A stretch of 64,000 nucleotides of DNA from Microvelia longipes (taxonomy: Eukaryota > Arthropoda > Insecta > Hemiptera > Veliidae). A model generated the notes under the pieces. That model was not told where the DNA came from. It was given only the letters and a program-made list of their open reading frames with translations, and searched no databases. Position numbers and translations under genes: made by a program. The DNA is taken from positions 59,017,795 through 59,081,794 of the forward strand of contig JACMZG010001863.1 of assembly GCA_018340805.1 (NCBI GenBank), written 5' to 3'. Below, piece by piece: positions 36,819 to 48,525 of the stretch; within the stretch, counting starts at the first letter, position 1; every line of letters begins with the position of its first letter.

Positions 36819-37368
36819 AATACAATTCTTTTTATAATAATAATTCTTTATTGTTCTCAAAAAGTACATAATATATAGAAACAAAAACAATTCAACAATA
36901 ATTAATGACACAAATTTACAATATTAATGTTAAATATGAACTTTAACATGAATGTATTTATGAGCGTCCCCTAAAAAGCCGAATTCTCTTTTTAATGTAG
37001 CAGACATACGCTAAGTTGAAAGTTGGATGCACGGGCTTGGTGATTTGTCACAAACCCCTTGGGGTAACATTATTCTTTTACTAATTAGAGGCTTCAAAGT
37101 TTATACAATACTATAACTTTTTTTTTCAGCCAAAAGGTTTTTAGTTGTCGAATGTTTTTGGTGTTAATTTTAGGGACTTTATTTTTTATTATTTTTGATA
37201 ATTTATTTTTATCATTTATTGATCAATGAAATGACATAACATACATGTTACCTCCACAAACAGAACAACATTGAACTTTGTTTTGAAGAATTATTTAGCA
37301 CCAGAAAATGACACTTGTCAGCACGTACGTATGAAGAAAGTAGAAGGGGTGAAGGGGAGATAATGATT

Positions 37369-37372
<4 letters not shown>
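36819..37372. other. AT-rich spacer, possible LINE 3' end
   Basis: 36835-36880 (TAATAATAATTCTTTATTG...AAAAAGTACATAAT) has the look of a minus-strand LINE 3' UTR, but no coding motif follows on that strand. Nothing else supported. Confidence 0.35.
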
Positions 37373-37460
<88 letters not shown>

Positions 37461-37485
37461 TATATATAATATATATATATATAAC
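37373..37485. repeat. (TA)n microsatellite
   Basis: Interrupted TA repeats of about 110 bp. A second run lies at 37696-37752, so the segment between is bracketed by TA tracts. Confidence 0.95.
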
Positions 37486-37690
37486 AACTAAATTAAAAGA
37501 TAAAAACTAAATAGTACGACATTTAAAGTAATAACACTCACTTGCAAGCTTTCGAGTGCGTCTAACCCTTTAACAGGCCGAGAGAAACTAAAGTAGAAGC
37601 ACGTGGAAGGAAGGATAAGGTCGTAGAAGGAAGGATAGTCAGGGTATGCGCATGCGCCGACTAAACACTCTAGATACGCGCGGAATGTAC

Positions 37691-37695
<5 letters not shown>
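37486..37695 (-). mobile_element. Penelope-like tail fragment between two (TA)n tracts
   Basis: On the minus strand: CCTGTTAAAGGGTTAGACGC, ACTC, GAAA (37553-37550), then GCTTGCAAGTGAGTG. Stem arms GGGT/ACTC followed by GAAAGCTTGCAAG is a recurrent Penelope-like tail pattern. The expected CTGATGA has decayed to CTGTTAA. Confidence 0.5.
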
Positions 37696-37742
<47 letters not shown>

Positions 37743-37752
37743 ATATATATAT

Positions 37753-38634
37753 TCTTACTCTCTCTTTTGGTCTTTTTATAAAAGACTTTTACCAAGACTC
37801 ATTTGGTCTTTTATGGATGTTTCGCTTCAATATCACAGGTTGTGCTAATAAAAGCCGTCCTACTTTAAAATTATTATTTTTCTAGCTCCTCGGATTTTGA
37901 TCAAACTATAAAACTACTTCAATCGATCTTGTCGAGACAGATAGCTTATAGTATCCGTAATAAATTAATTACTTCGGCTTCGCTTTTTTTAAATATGGCT
38001 TTCCTCTGGAAGCCTCGGGATTTAAATTTATGGTTTCTTCGGCTATTTCAATGATATCTAAATAATTCTGTAGGTACAATATTTAGACAAAGAATAATAA
38101 TCTACTTTGGTTTAAGTAAATATAATATCTTTGATAAAGTTAAGTATTTAAAGTTAAAATAATGTAAGTAAGGGAAAGCTGCTTGAGTTTGGTTTGGTAT
38201 TAGTCAAGTAGGGTTCTGTGAACAAGTGGGTCTGCTTGTTTTAAGAAATCATCAGAAAAGTTATTAAACACTTTAGAAGTGGAGTTTGGGGAGTTCTTTA
38301 GTCAATTAGAGGAGTATTGCTAGGAGTGTTTGTGGATTAAGTAAAGTGGCTTTTAGTGATCGGCTGGAATTCTTGAGAAACCATTTGTGGATTGATTAGA
38401 TATCTTTGAAGACCTTCGCCCTCTTATTGGATGCAAAATGAAATGGAAAGCAATTGCTAAAATAGTAATAGATCCCAAACTGATTTACCGTCCTTTGTCT
38501 TAACGGATTGGGTTCAAGAGAACAGCAGCATTAGTTGATTTGTTCCGTCTGAGAAAGTAGCTTGGACTTCATCGGGGTTTAGTAATTTTATTTAAGTTCA
38601 AAGTTTTCGCTTTATTTTTTTATTTGAATAACAC
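37753..38634. other. Spacer, no gene recognised
   Basis: Moderately AT-rich DNA with no supported coding or repeat signal. Confidence 0.45.
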
Positions 38635-38640
38635 TTTAAG

Positions 38641-38779
38641 GATTGAAGATTTAGGTCTTCCGGTGGTGACCGCGTCAATGTAGATGAAGAATCCGACGTT
38701 TCGCTTCCACAGTGGAAGCGAAACGTCGGATTCTTCATCTACATTGACGCGGTCAACACCGGAAGACCTAAATCTTCAT
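38641..38779. mobile_element. Near-perfect 140-bp palindrome made of two head-to-head Penelope-like tails
   Basis: 38641-38710 and 38712-38779 are inverse copies meeting at CCAC-A-GTGG. Each arm carries AGGTCTTCCGG, CGCGTCAATGTAGATGAAG and the ATCCGACGTTTCGCTTCCAC end, whose complement is GTGGAAGCGAAACGTCGGAT. This is the GAAA side of the hammerhead-like core seen at 56381-56414. The CTGAAGA side is missing in both arms. Confidence 0.85.
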
Positions 38780-39589
38780 GACAACAACCGCAGAAGCCTA
38801 CGCAGTTTATTACTTTAAGGATTGTGTTAGTAATTGAAGCGATGGATCAGTTAGCAAGCGACGCATCCTTGTGTATCGTATTGTGTCATCGTAGTGTTCT
38901 ATCCTATGAGTCCAGGCATTTCGTATGCAATCCACGGAACACCCGTGGCTTTAGCATGTTTCTATGTTTTTAACAAGAAATTACATGTGCCCTACTTCGA
39001 GGCTAAGTTTCCTTTCTTTCGAAACCGTAGGGCAGAAATATTCATATCTCACGTATGAGCTACATCTTACCTAAACCAAGGTTCATTTAGGGTTGTGATC
39101 TTTTACCTGACATCAAATAGACAGTCACCGGCTTTTCGTTACTTCCGGATAGCCCTTCCGGAATCCTAAATATAAATTAACTTACTAAGTTTCAAATCAC
39201 GATAAAACGACTTGATAAACCACTAACCATTAAAGAAAAGTTAAATAAAGAAATGTTCATTTTTACTTTGAAGAAGATTTTTTACTTTAACTTTCCCCAT
39301 GAGGATTTTAACTTCAAAACTGCATTTAATACCTTCAGTGAAGAAGTGCAATCATGACCCGTTATCGAGGTTTCAGTGACTCAGCCATTACTGGCTTGTT
39401 ATCGTCTGCTTTGTTATTGCAAGTAGGAAATAGTCAAGGATATTGACTAATGCAAATAGGAAATAGTAAGGAAATGCGCTAAAACCTTTAAAGATAACTG
39501 ACTAAGCTTAAATATAAGTAACTAAGCTTTGAACTAGTGCAAATAATAGTGCGTTACTTCTAATTTTAGAGGCATAGTTTTGTACAACC
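38780..39589. other. Spacer, no gene recognised
   Basis: GTTTATTACTTTAAGGATTG at 38807 repeats the sequence just left of the palindrome, perhaps an insertion duplication. Otherwise nothing supported. Confidence 0.4.
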
Positions 39590-39935
39590 AACTAGATAAT
39601 TATGCGAATTTCCTTTGGAAAATACAGACAAAATGAGTTACGAGCAGTGCTTGACAATTGAGTAACTGCTTAGGTTCTAAAGCATGAACCAGAACCACGC
39701 AATGGGCATGGTTCTTGCATAAGCAAGAAATGGGTTGTTTAGCACGGAAACACGCATTCTAAATGAAATTCGCCCGACAGCGGACCACCGCGCCAGAATT
39801 ACTTATTTAGTAGTTGTAAACTTATATAATGTAAAAAACTATAAAAATTATCATTCCAACCAGGATTGTTGTTAAGCTCGGAAACACGCATCCAAAGGAA
39901 ATTCGCCCGACATGCGGACCACCGCGCCAAAATTT
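39590..39935 (+). repeat. Dispersed repeat B, copy 2
   Basis: Matches 21470-21840: GAATTTCCTTTGGAAAATAC, GAGTTACGAGCAGTG, AAGCATGAACC, then two ~136-bp subunits with GTTTAGCACGGAAACACGCA and GTTAAGCTCGGAAACACGCA. An insertion of AACCACGCAATGGGCATGG near 39695 separates this copy from the first. Confidence 0.75.
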
Positions 39936-40400
39936 TTATTCAATTGTGTCTTTGGAGCTTTACTTCTTACATCATGAGGTGGACTTTAATGTCTTAGTAG
40001 TCCCTTTCCTAACATTCTTTTCTAGAAATAAATAAGATTAGTGATTCTTAATAATTAGTTTTGCTTAAAATAAGTAATATCAAATATTATTTTTGTTAGC
40101 TCTGAGTTATTGTACGACAGCTTGAGGTAAGTTCAATTATCTCTTAGAACATAAAATACTTCTTAATATTATTAGTATTCGTCATTTAAAGAAGTAAGAA
40201 GTTGTTATTTCAGACCTATCTAGTGTCTTTAAATCAATTAAAAATAAAATACTTCGATGTATAAAATCACCATACAACATCAATTTTTACTATAAAAAAC
40301 ATGATCGAATTTCAATCCTGCACCCTTCTCTATAAAAAAACCTTCCACAGATAAGATATGGTTATCCCAAGAAATAGATGTATCTTGAGAACTGATATAA
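39936..40400. other. Spacer containing a single arm of the 13.7-kb foldback
   Basis: 40165-40245 (ATTAGTATTCGTCATTTAAAG, AAGTTGTTATTTCAGACC, GTGTCTTTAAAT) matches the outer arm of the foldback at 13713-14035. No second arm is nearby. Confidence 0.5.
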
Positions 40401-40403
40401 ACT

Positions 40404-40648
40404 GATAGAGAGGCTATTGTTACAAAAAAACCTATCTATTCTTTCCAAGTAAATTTTAAGAAAAAGAAAATTTCCGAAGCAAATTTCCTTACATCAATCA
40501 TAGCTGATCCCTTGGAAATACTAAAGGAAAAAGGGTTTTCCATCAACTCGATGCAAAAGAAAATTAACCACAAGATCTATTCTTTTTTCAAGGATGTAAA
40601 AAAAATTGGAAGAAACTCAAAGAATAATAGGTTTTGTAAAAAGAAATA
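40404..40648 (+). pseudogene. Orphan coding-like segment, unknown family
   Basis: An uninterrupted ~80-codon frame without an ATG ends at a TAA near 40648. Its composition looks protein-like: SEANFLTSIIADPLEILKEK, then GFSINSMQKKINHKIYSFFK. A tandem ACTGATA duplication at about 40392-40408 breaks the frame upstream, where DMVIPRNRCILRTD is readable. I do not recognise a domain. Chance is possible in AT-rich DNA because Lys/Asn/Ile codons dominate, so this is only a candidate relic of a mobile-element gene. Confidence 0.3.
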
Positions 40649-40974
40649 AAATAAAGAAAAATATGTAGGTTAGTGTGTATATTTAGTTTTAATTCTGGAA
40701 TAGTATAGGTAGACTGGTATTGTATTATTTTTGTGTATATTAGGTTTTGTGTTATTTGTTATTTTATCTATGATTGATCCGTAATACTGACATTACATGC
40801 CTGCCAACATGCACCTTAAACGTGAAAATACATCTTAACATTGTTGTAGAAGAATTCTTCTTACTTTCGGCACTAGGCCAAAAATCGAAGAAATCCTTTT
40901 TATTTTCTGCACTAGTCCCGAATGTAAGGAGGCTTATTTTCCGTGAAAACTTATCAGAGAGTTTGTTAGTTCTG

Positions 40975-41308
40975 ATCAGTACGAGTTGCCAGATTGAGTT
41001 CTTTTGGTTCATCTGATCAGTACGAGTTGCCTGGTTGAGTTCTTGTGGGTTGACCATTACGATTGCCAGGTTAGTTCGTTTACTTGACGAACAATTGCCA
41101 GGTTGAGTTCTTGTGGTTTATCTGACCATTACGAGTTGCCAGGTTGTTTTGTGGTTTATCTGGACCAGTACGATTGCCAGTTGAGTTCTTGGTTGGTTTA
41201 TCTGACCAGTACGAGTTGCCAGGTTGAGTTCTTGTGGTTTATCTGACCAGTACGAGTTGCCAGGTTGAGTTCTTGTGGTTTATCTGACCAGTACGAGTTG
41301 CCAGGTTG
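40975..41308. repeat. 41-bp tandem array, about 8 copies
   Basis: Unit: ACCAGTACGAGTTGCCAGG, TTGAGTTCTTGTGG, TTTATCTG. Early copies (to ~41170) carry deletions and substitutions; the last three are nearly identical. Confidence 0.9.
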
Positions 41309-42245
41309 AAAAATGCGGCATCTGAGCAAAAAATAATGCGGCTCGAGTGCGACATCTGATAAACATTTTATCTTAAAATTATAAGTATTTACTTTATAAA
41401 TTAGTAATTATTCTTGATGAAATAAATAAAATAGTAATTAAAAATAAATAAATTAGATAAAATAAATTAGTTGCTAGAAGTTGAGTTTAATGCGCGTGTA
41501 ATTGCCCTGAGCTCTTAGTAAAACCTCACTCTCCTCAGCAGCAAACTATTTTACTCTTTTCTTATGTAACGAACTCTCTAACTTTCAAAATAATTCGTTT
41601 AGATATTATACCAGAATTATAGTTATACTGCTTGCTATTGACAATAAAACGATAAAAGTTCAACGGAAATCACTGTCTAAACACTCACCTCTAACTTTGT
41701 ATGTTTTATTTATTTTAATTTTAAAAAGAAAGTAAATAATAACTTATGCGCTTAAAACAAATACTTAGAAAAAGATTTGTTAAGCAAACAAAGCTAGAGT
41801 AGAGTCATATCTATCAGATTAATTTTACTATTTATGGAAATAAATATATTGTCATTGTGCTAAGATAATCGATGTTTTGTCGATTTCTTATTTTATTTGT
41901 CAATTTCTATTGATAAATTCCAAATAACAAGCAGCCTATTTATCGTTATAACAATGCATATGATAAAATATAAGCTTTGTAACAATAAGTAAGGGTACGT
42001 TAGTTAGGATGTAAATGTTAAGTTAAATAAAAGTTATTAGAGGGAAAGTTAGGTCCTAGATCAACAATGATATCAAGTTGTAAAACTTATTTTTTTTATG
42101 ACTATGTGCTTCATTATTATTTGTTTAGGTGCTTAAAGAACAAATGAACTTTAAGAAACCCATTGATTAGCATGGGCCTTGGTCCTTTGGCCGCCTCGGC
42201 AGGATAATATGATTTAAAGTGTTCATGTTTGACTTTGGCATTGTC
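41309..42245. other. AT-rich spacer
   Basis: No feature supported. Confidence 0.5.
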
Positions 42246-42249
42246 TCGA

Positions 42250-45200
42250 TCTCTAAGGGGAGCACCCAAAATTGCTCCATCACTCTTGTCGTGAAGCCTC
42301 AATATTTTACAATTCAAATTGCTTCGTCATTACTTGTCGTAAAGCCTCAATATTTTACAATTCCCAAAATGGCTTCTTCGTCATTACTTGTCGTAAAGCC
42401 TCAATATTTTAAAATTCCAATTGCTCCATCACTACTTGTCGTGAAGCCTCAATATTTTACAATTCCCAAAATTGCTTCGTCATTACTTGTCGTAAGCAAT
42501 TCCGAGTGCAAAATTGTCCGTCACTACTTTGTCGTAAAGCCTCAAATATTTTACAATTCCCAAAATGGCTTCGTCATTACTTGTCGTAAAGCCTCAATAT
42601 TTTTACAATTCCCAAAATGGCTTCGTCATTACTTGTCGTAAAGCTCAATATTTTTACAATCCAAAATGGCTTCGTCACTGCTTGTCGTAAAGCCTCAATA
42701 TTTTACAATCCCAAAATGGCTTCGTCACTGCTTGTCGAAAGGCCCCATTCTTTTACCATTCCCAAAATTGCTCCATCACTACCTTGTCGTGAAGCCTCAA
42801 TATTTACAATTCCCAAAATTGCTTCGTCATTACTTGTCGTAAAGCCTCAATATTTTACAATTCCCAAAATGGCTTCTTCGTCATTACTTGTCGTAAAGCC
42901 TCAATATTTTAAAATTCCCAAAATTGCTCCATCACTACTTGTCGTGAAGCCTCAATATTTTACAATTCCCAAAATTGCTTCGTCATTACTTGTCGTAAAG
43001 CCTCAATATTTTACAATTCCCAAAATGGCTTCGTCATTACTTGTCGTAAAGCCTCAATATTTTACAATTCCCCAAAATTGCTCCGTCATACTTGTCGTAA
43101 AGCCTCAAATTTTACAATTCCCAAAATGGCTTCGTCATTACTTGTCGTAAAGCCTCAATATTTTACAATTCCCCAAAATGGCTTCGTCACTGCTTGTCGT
43201 AAGCCTCAATATTTTACAATTCCCAAATGGCTTCGTCACTGCTTGTCGAAAGGCCCCATTCTTTTACATTCCAAAATTTGCTCCATCACTACTTGTCGTG
43301 GCCTATTTTAACAATTCCCAAAATGCTTCGTCATTACTTGTCGTAAAGCTCAATATTTTACAATTCCCAAAATGGCTTCGTCATTACTTTCGAAAGCCTC
43401 AATATTTTATTCCCAAAATTGCTCCATCACTACTTGTCGTGAAGCCTCAATATTACAATTCCCAAATTGCTTCGTCATTACTTTCGTAAAGCCTCAAATA
43501 TTTTACAATTCCCAAAATGGCTTCGTCATTACTTGTCGTAAAGCCTCAATATTTTACAATTCCCAAAATGGCTTCGTCATTACTTGTCGTAAAGCCTCAA
43601 TATTTTACAATTCCCAAAATGGCTTCGTCATTACTTGTCGTAAAGCCTCAATATTTTACAATTCCCAAAATGGCTTTGTCACTTCCTTGTCGTAAAGCCT
43701 CATATTTTACAATTCCCAAAATGGCTTCGTCATTACTTGTCGTAAAGCCTCAATATTTTACAATTCCCAAAATGGCTTCGTCACTGCTTGTCGTAAAGCC
43801 TCAATATTTTACAATTCCCAAAATGGCTTCGTCACTGCTTGTCGTAAGGCCCCATTCTTTTACCATTCCCAAAATTGCTCCATCACTACTTGTCGTGAAG
43901 CCTCAATATTTTACAATTCCCAAAATTGCTTTCGTCATTACTTGTCGTAAAGCCTCAATATTTTACAATCCCAAAATGGCTTCGTCATTACTTGTGTAAA
44001 GCCTCAATATTTTAAAATTCCCAAAAAAAGCCTCAATATTTTACAATTCCCAAAAATTGCTTCGTCATTACTTGTCGTAAAGCCTCAATATTTTACAATT
44101 TCCAAAATGGCTCGTCCATTACTTGTTGTAAAAGCCTCAATATTTTACAATTCCCAAAATGGCTTCCGTCATTACTTGTCGTAAAGCCTCAATATTTTAA
44201 CAATTCCCAAATGGCTTCGTCATTACTTGTCGTAAAGCTCAATATTTTACAATTCCCAAAATGGCTTCGTCATTACTTGTCGTAAAGCCTCAATATTTTA
44301 CAATTCCCAAAATGGCTTCGTCATTACTTGTCGTAAAGCCTCAATATTTTACAATTCCCAAAATGGCTTCGTCACTGCTTGCGTAAAGCCTCAATATTTT
44401 TACAATTCCCAAAATGGCTTTCGTCACTGCTTGTCGTAAGGCCCATTCTTTTACCATTCCAAAATTGCTCCATCACTACTTGTCGTGAAGCCTCAATATT
44501 TTACAATTCCCAAAATTGCGTTCGTCATTATTGTCGTAAAGCCTCAATATTTTTACAATTCCCAAAATGGCTTCGTCATTACTTGTCGTAAAGCCTCAAT
44601 ATTTTAAAATTCCCAAATGCTTCGTCATTACTTGTCGTAAAGCCTCAATATTTACATTCCAAAATTGCTTCGTCATTACTTGTCGTAAAGCCTCAATATT
44701 TTACAATTCCCAAAATGGCTTCGTCATTACTTGTCGTAAAGCCTCAATATTTTACAATTCCCAAAATGGCTTCGTCACTTACTTGTCGTAAAGCCTCAAT
44801 ATTTTACAATTCCCAAAATGGCTTCGTCACTGCTTGTCGTAAAGCCTCAATATTTTACAATTCCCAAAATGGCTTCGTCACTGCTTGTCGTAAGGCCCCA
44901 TTCTTTTACCATTCCCAAAATTGCTCCATCACTACTTGTCGTGAAGCCTCAATATTTTACAATTCCCAAAATTGCTTCGTCATTACTTGTCGTAAAGCCT
45001 CAATATTTTACAATTCCCAAAATGGCTTCTTCGTCATTACTTGTCGTAAAGCCTCAATATTTTAAAATTCCCAAAATTGCTCCATCACTACTTGTCGTGA
45101 AGCCTCAATATTTTACAATTCCCAATGCTTCGTCATTACTTGTCGTAAAGCTCAATATTTTACAATTCCCAAAATGGCTTCGTCATTACTTGTCGAAACC

Positions 45201-45978
45201 TCAATATTGTACAATTCCAAAATGGCTTCCTATACTTGTCGTAAAGCCTCAATATTTTACAATTCCCAAAATTGGCTTCGTCTACTTGTCAAGCCTCAAT
45301 TTTACAATTCCCAAAATGGCTTCGTGCTGTCGTAAAGTCCCCAATGCTTCGTCATTACTTGTCGTAAAGCCTCAATATTTTACAATTCCCAAAATGGCTT
45401 CGTCACTGCTTGTCGTAAACCTCAATATTTTACAATTCCAAAATGGCTTCGTCACTGCTTGTCGTAAGCCCCATTCTTCTACCATTTCCAAAATGCTCCG
45501 TCACTACTTGTCGTAAAGCCTCAATATTTTAATTCCCCAAAATGGCTTCGTCATTACTTGTCGTAAAGTCTCAATATTTTACAATTCCCCAAAATGGCTC
45601 GTCACTGCTTGTCGTAAATTCTTTTACCATTCCCAAAATGGCTTCGTCATTACTGTCGTAAAGCCTCAATATTTTACAATTCCCAAAATGGCTTCGTCCA
45701 CTGCTTGTCGTAAAGCCTCAATATTTTACAATTTCCCAAAATGGCTTCGTCACCTGCTTGTCGTAAGGCCCCATTCTTTTACCATTCCCAAAATTGCTCC
45801 GTCACTACTTGTCGTAAAGCCTCAATATTTTACAATTCCCAAAATGGCTTCGTCATTACTTGTCGTAAAGTCTCATATTTTACAATTCCAAAATGGCTTC
45901 GTCACTGCTTGTCGTAAGGCCCATTCTTTACCTCCCAAAATTGCCTCCGTCATACTTGTCGTAAAGCCTCAATATGTT
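42250..45978. repeat. 51-bp satellite array, about 72 copies
   Basis: Main unit: CCTCAATATTTTACAATTCC, CAAAATGGCTTCGTCATTAC, TTGTCGTAAAG. Variant units (AATTGCTCCATCACTACTTG with GTGAAGCC; GGCCCCATTCTTTTACCATT) recur at 42737, 43252, 43851, 44439, 44889 and later, spaced 450-600 bp. That shows a higher-order block of about nine to twelve units. With 51 = 17 codons and no stop in three phases, at least ten overlapping frames appear with the 17-residue repeat MASSLLVVKPQYFTIPK. Many single-base indels break each of them, so translation is unlikely. Confidence 0.95.
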
Positions 45979-46678
45979 TCTCACATGGTCTAATATAAAT
46001 TACTAATGCATCTGAAATCTTTTAAGTTTATATACGCTTGTAACTTAAGTAACTTTACTTTTTTCTCTTAATAAAAATAATAAGCTATGCTTATTTTATT
46101 TTATAGCAGTGAAATTCTCTCAATACCTTTGAAATATATTTTCGTGCCATACAGAAGACCATGATGTCTCATGAGATGATGCGTAAAGTCGATTTACTAT
46201 GTTGCAAAGTGACCCCGTTGAGCATAAAATAGGAAATATCTATCACAAATCATAAGTTATAAACAAACCTAATATTCATAGTACAAACTGAGTAGTATGC
46301 TTGCAATCATACATCAAATATCATGTATGTCTCATACATACATGAATGAAAAACTTTCCTCCGAAAAAATGGTGCCCTATAAGGCTATAAACCAATAGTG
46401 AAAATTAATATATATTTTTTTTTAATTTTGTTTTTTTACAAATTCTGTCTTAATATTTTTATTAAAAGTCATGAAGGTTTGTCATTTTAATTTTGAATTA
46501 AAAGTTGAAAAACTAACCCTTCTTGGTTATTTACATAAGCATAACTAACCCTTATTTACATAACCTGCGTTTGTATATAACCTTGCTATGAATGGTAAGT
46601 TTGCCTTTATTTCTCTATCTCATATAACCTTTATGTGGTGAGTAAATTTTACTATGACGTCATCCTAAGAACATTTTT
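45979..46678. other. AT-rich spacer
   Basis: No feature supported. Confidence 0.5.
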
Positions 46679-46714
46679 ATGTACTATTTTTATATTTATA
46701 TACATATATATATA

Positions 46715-46767
<53 letters not shown>

Positions 46768-46770
46768 TAT

Positions 46771-46801
<31 letters not shown>

Positions 46802-46836
46802 ATATATATTATATATATATTATTAATATATTATAC
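46679..46836. repeat. (TA)n tract at the left edge of the 1.6-kb TIR element
   Basis: Interrupted TA repeats. A matching tract on the other side runs from about 48443 to 48525, so the element sits inside a TA microsatellite. Confidence 0.93.
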
Positions 46837-48441
46837 GGGTGTACAAAATAAAACTCCCTTCCCGAAAGGAGGTGGTACTACAGCTAATTTCCAACAAAAA
46901 ACTTCATATTAACTATGGTCCGATTCTCAACCGTTTTTCCCACAAGGTCAATTTCATGATTTTAAAACTCCTTGAATCGCATTCAGAAAAATGGCATATA
47001 TCTCAGAAAGTATACAACCTAGCTTCAAAATATTGAATTTGTTGGAAAGCTGAGGAAATTTCCTGTAAGACAACATGGTTGTTATATCCAAAAAGTATGT
47101 AATTCAAGTGTCAAAAAATAGGCATAACTCAAAATTTTTGACAAAAAAATGAAAATTTTGAAACTTTTTTGACGGAACATTGAAGCTTTATGACCCACTT
47201 TGAGAACCTCTTTTGTTGCTAGGAAAACTACCTTTGAACACTCCTCTTTAAGGTGACACCATAATTATACCCATTTGTAGGGCTATTTTTTGAGTTAAGA
47301 CTGATACAAACTCAAAAAACACCCAAAAATACAAGTTTTTTTGTATTTCTTGTGAGTTAATCTATGGGGTCTTCATTGTCGAAAGTTTTTTAATTATATT
47401 TTTTTTTTTTAAATAAGGGATTTTAAAACAATCAAAATCCCTCCTGAGGATAGGTTGTGGTATTTAATGAATCAATTGCGTTTTTTTCATTTTTGGTCCA
47501 AAAGTAAATGGTATAATTGTGTTTAATTAGTCTATTAATTTTGTTTACAATCATTTGGTTGTTAAGATTAAAGTGCAACTCAGTTTATGTTTTGAAAAGT
47601 TATCATTTTGGTTGCAGGCTTCTGGACTGTAAGTTTGAAAATTTACATAATATTCTTAAGCAATCTATTCTAAATATGCCAGTTTACACACCGGCAGAAT
47701 ATTACTGCTATGATATGACGCACAGCAGCAGTCAAAGAAAATCAGGAACGTTTCCTGATAGAAATGTTCCTAAAAAGAAAACTATTCAAACCACTTTTAG
47801 AAAGATTTACTGACAACAGGTTCAGTCAATCAAGACTCCATCAGGAGGGATTTTTTGATAGTTTTAAAATCCCTTATTTAAAAAAAATATAATTAAAAAA
47901 CTTTCGACATGAAGACCCCATAGATTAACTCACAAGAAATACAAAAAAACTTGTATTTTTTGGGTGTTTTTTGAGTTTGTATCAGTCTTAACTCAAAAAT
48001 TAGCCCTACAAATGGGTAATTATGAATGTCACCTTAAAGAGGAGTGTTCAAGGTAGTTTTCCTAGCAACAAGAGGTTTCAAAGTGGGTCATTAAGCTTCA
48101 ATGTTCCGTCAAAAAGTTTCAAAATTTTCATTTTTTGTCAAAAATTTTGAGTTATGCCTATTTTTGACACTTGAATACATACTTTTTGGATATAACAACC
48201 ATGTTGTCTTACAGGAAATTTCCTCAGCTTTCCCAACAAATTCAATATTTGAAGCTAGGTTGTATACTTTCTGAGATATATGCCATTTTCTGAATGCGAT
48301 TCAAGGAGTTTTAAAAAATCATGAAATTTGACCTTGTGGGAAAACGGTTGAGAATCGGACCATAGTTAATATGAAGTTTTTTGTTGGAAATTAGCTGTAG
48401 TACCACCTCCTTTCGGGAAGGGAGTTTTATTTTGTACACCC
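46837..48441. mobile_element. 1.6-kb element with ~610-bp terminal inverted repeats
   Basis: The left arm 46837-~47452 begins GGGTGTACAAAATAAAACTC; the right arm ~47838-48441 is its inverse and ends TTTTGTACACCC. Identity is high, with occasional indels such as T-run length. The ~385-bp centre carries a short reading frame related to DUF4817. Long arms, GGGTGTACA termini and a small HTH-domain centre fit a class of arthropod repeats in which DUF4817 proteins are found. Surrounding TA repeats hide any target duplication. It has no identifiable transposase catalytic domain, so it must depend on proteins from elsewhere. Confidence 0.85.
47676..47813 (+). pseudogene. DUF4817-like helix-turn-helix remnant
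   Basis: From the ATG at 47676 the frame reads MPVYTPAEYYCYDM, continues through a divergent stretch, and ends with FPDRNVPKKKTIQTTFRKIY. DUF4817 domains begin YT.AE..DM and end with FP.R..P...TF.R...; both ends match. The middle, normally the 'YG.C.GN...A...Y' helix, is replaced by THSSSQRKSGT and is about 15 residues short. The domain is thus internally deleted and probably non-functional. An upstream in-frame extension to 47517 has no similarity; TTTTGGTTGCAG at 47608-47619 resembles a 3' splice site, so the exon could start there. Confidence 0.55.
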
Positions 48442-48446
48442 CAATA

Positions 48447-48525
<79 letters not shown>
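48442..48525. repeat. (TA)n microsatellite
   Basis: TA repeats immediately right of the TIR element, ending AAATATAAATATAAATATG. Confidence 0.95.

Noticed and set aside
42219..45993. Many overlapping open frames with a MASSLLVVKPQYFTIPK repeat
   Set aside because: They are translations of one 51-bp satellite in several phases and are broken repeatedly by indels.
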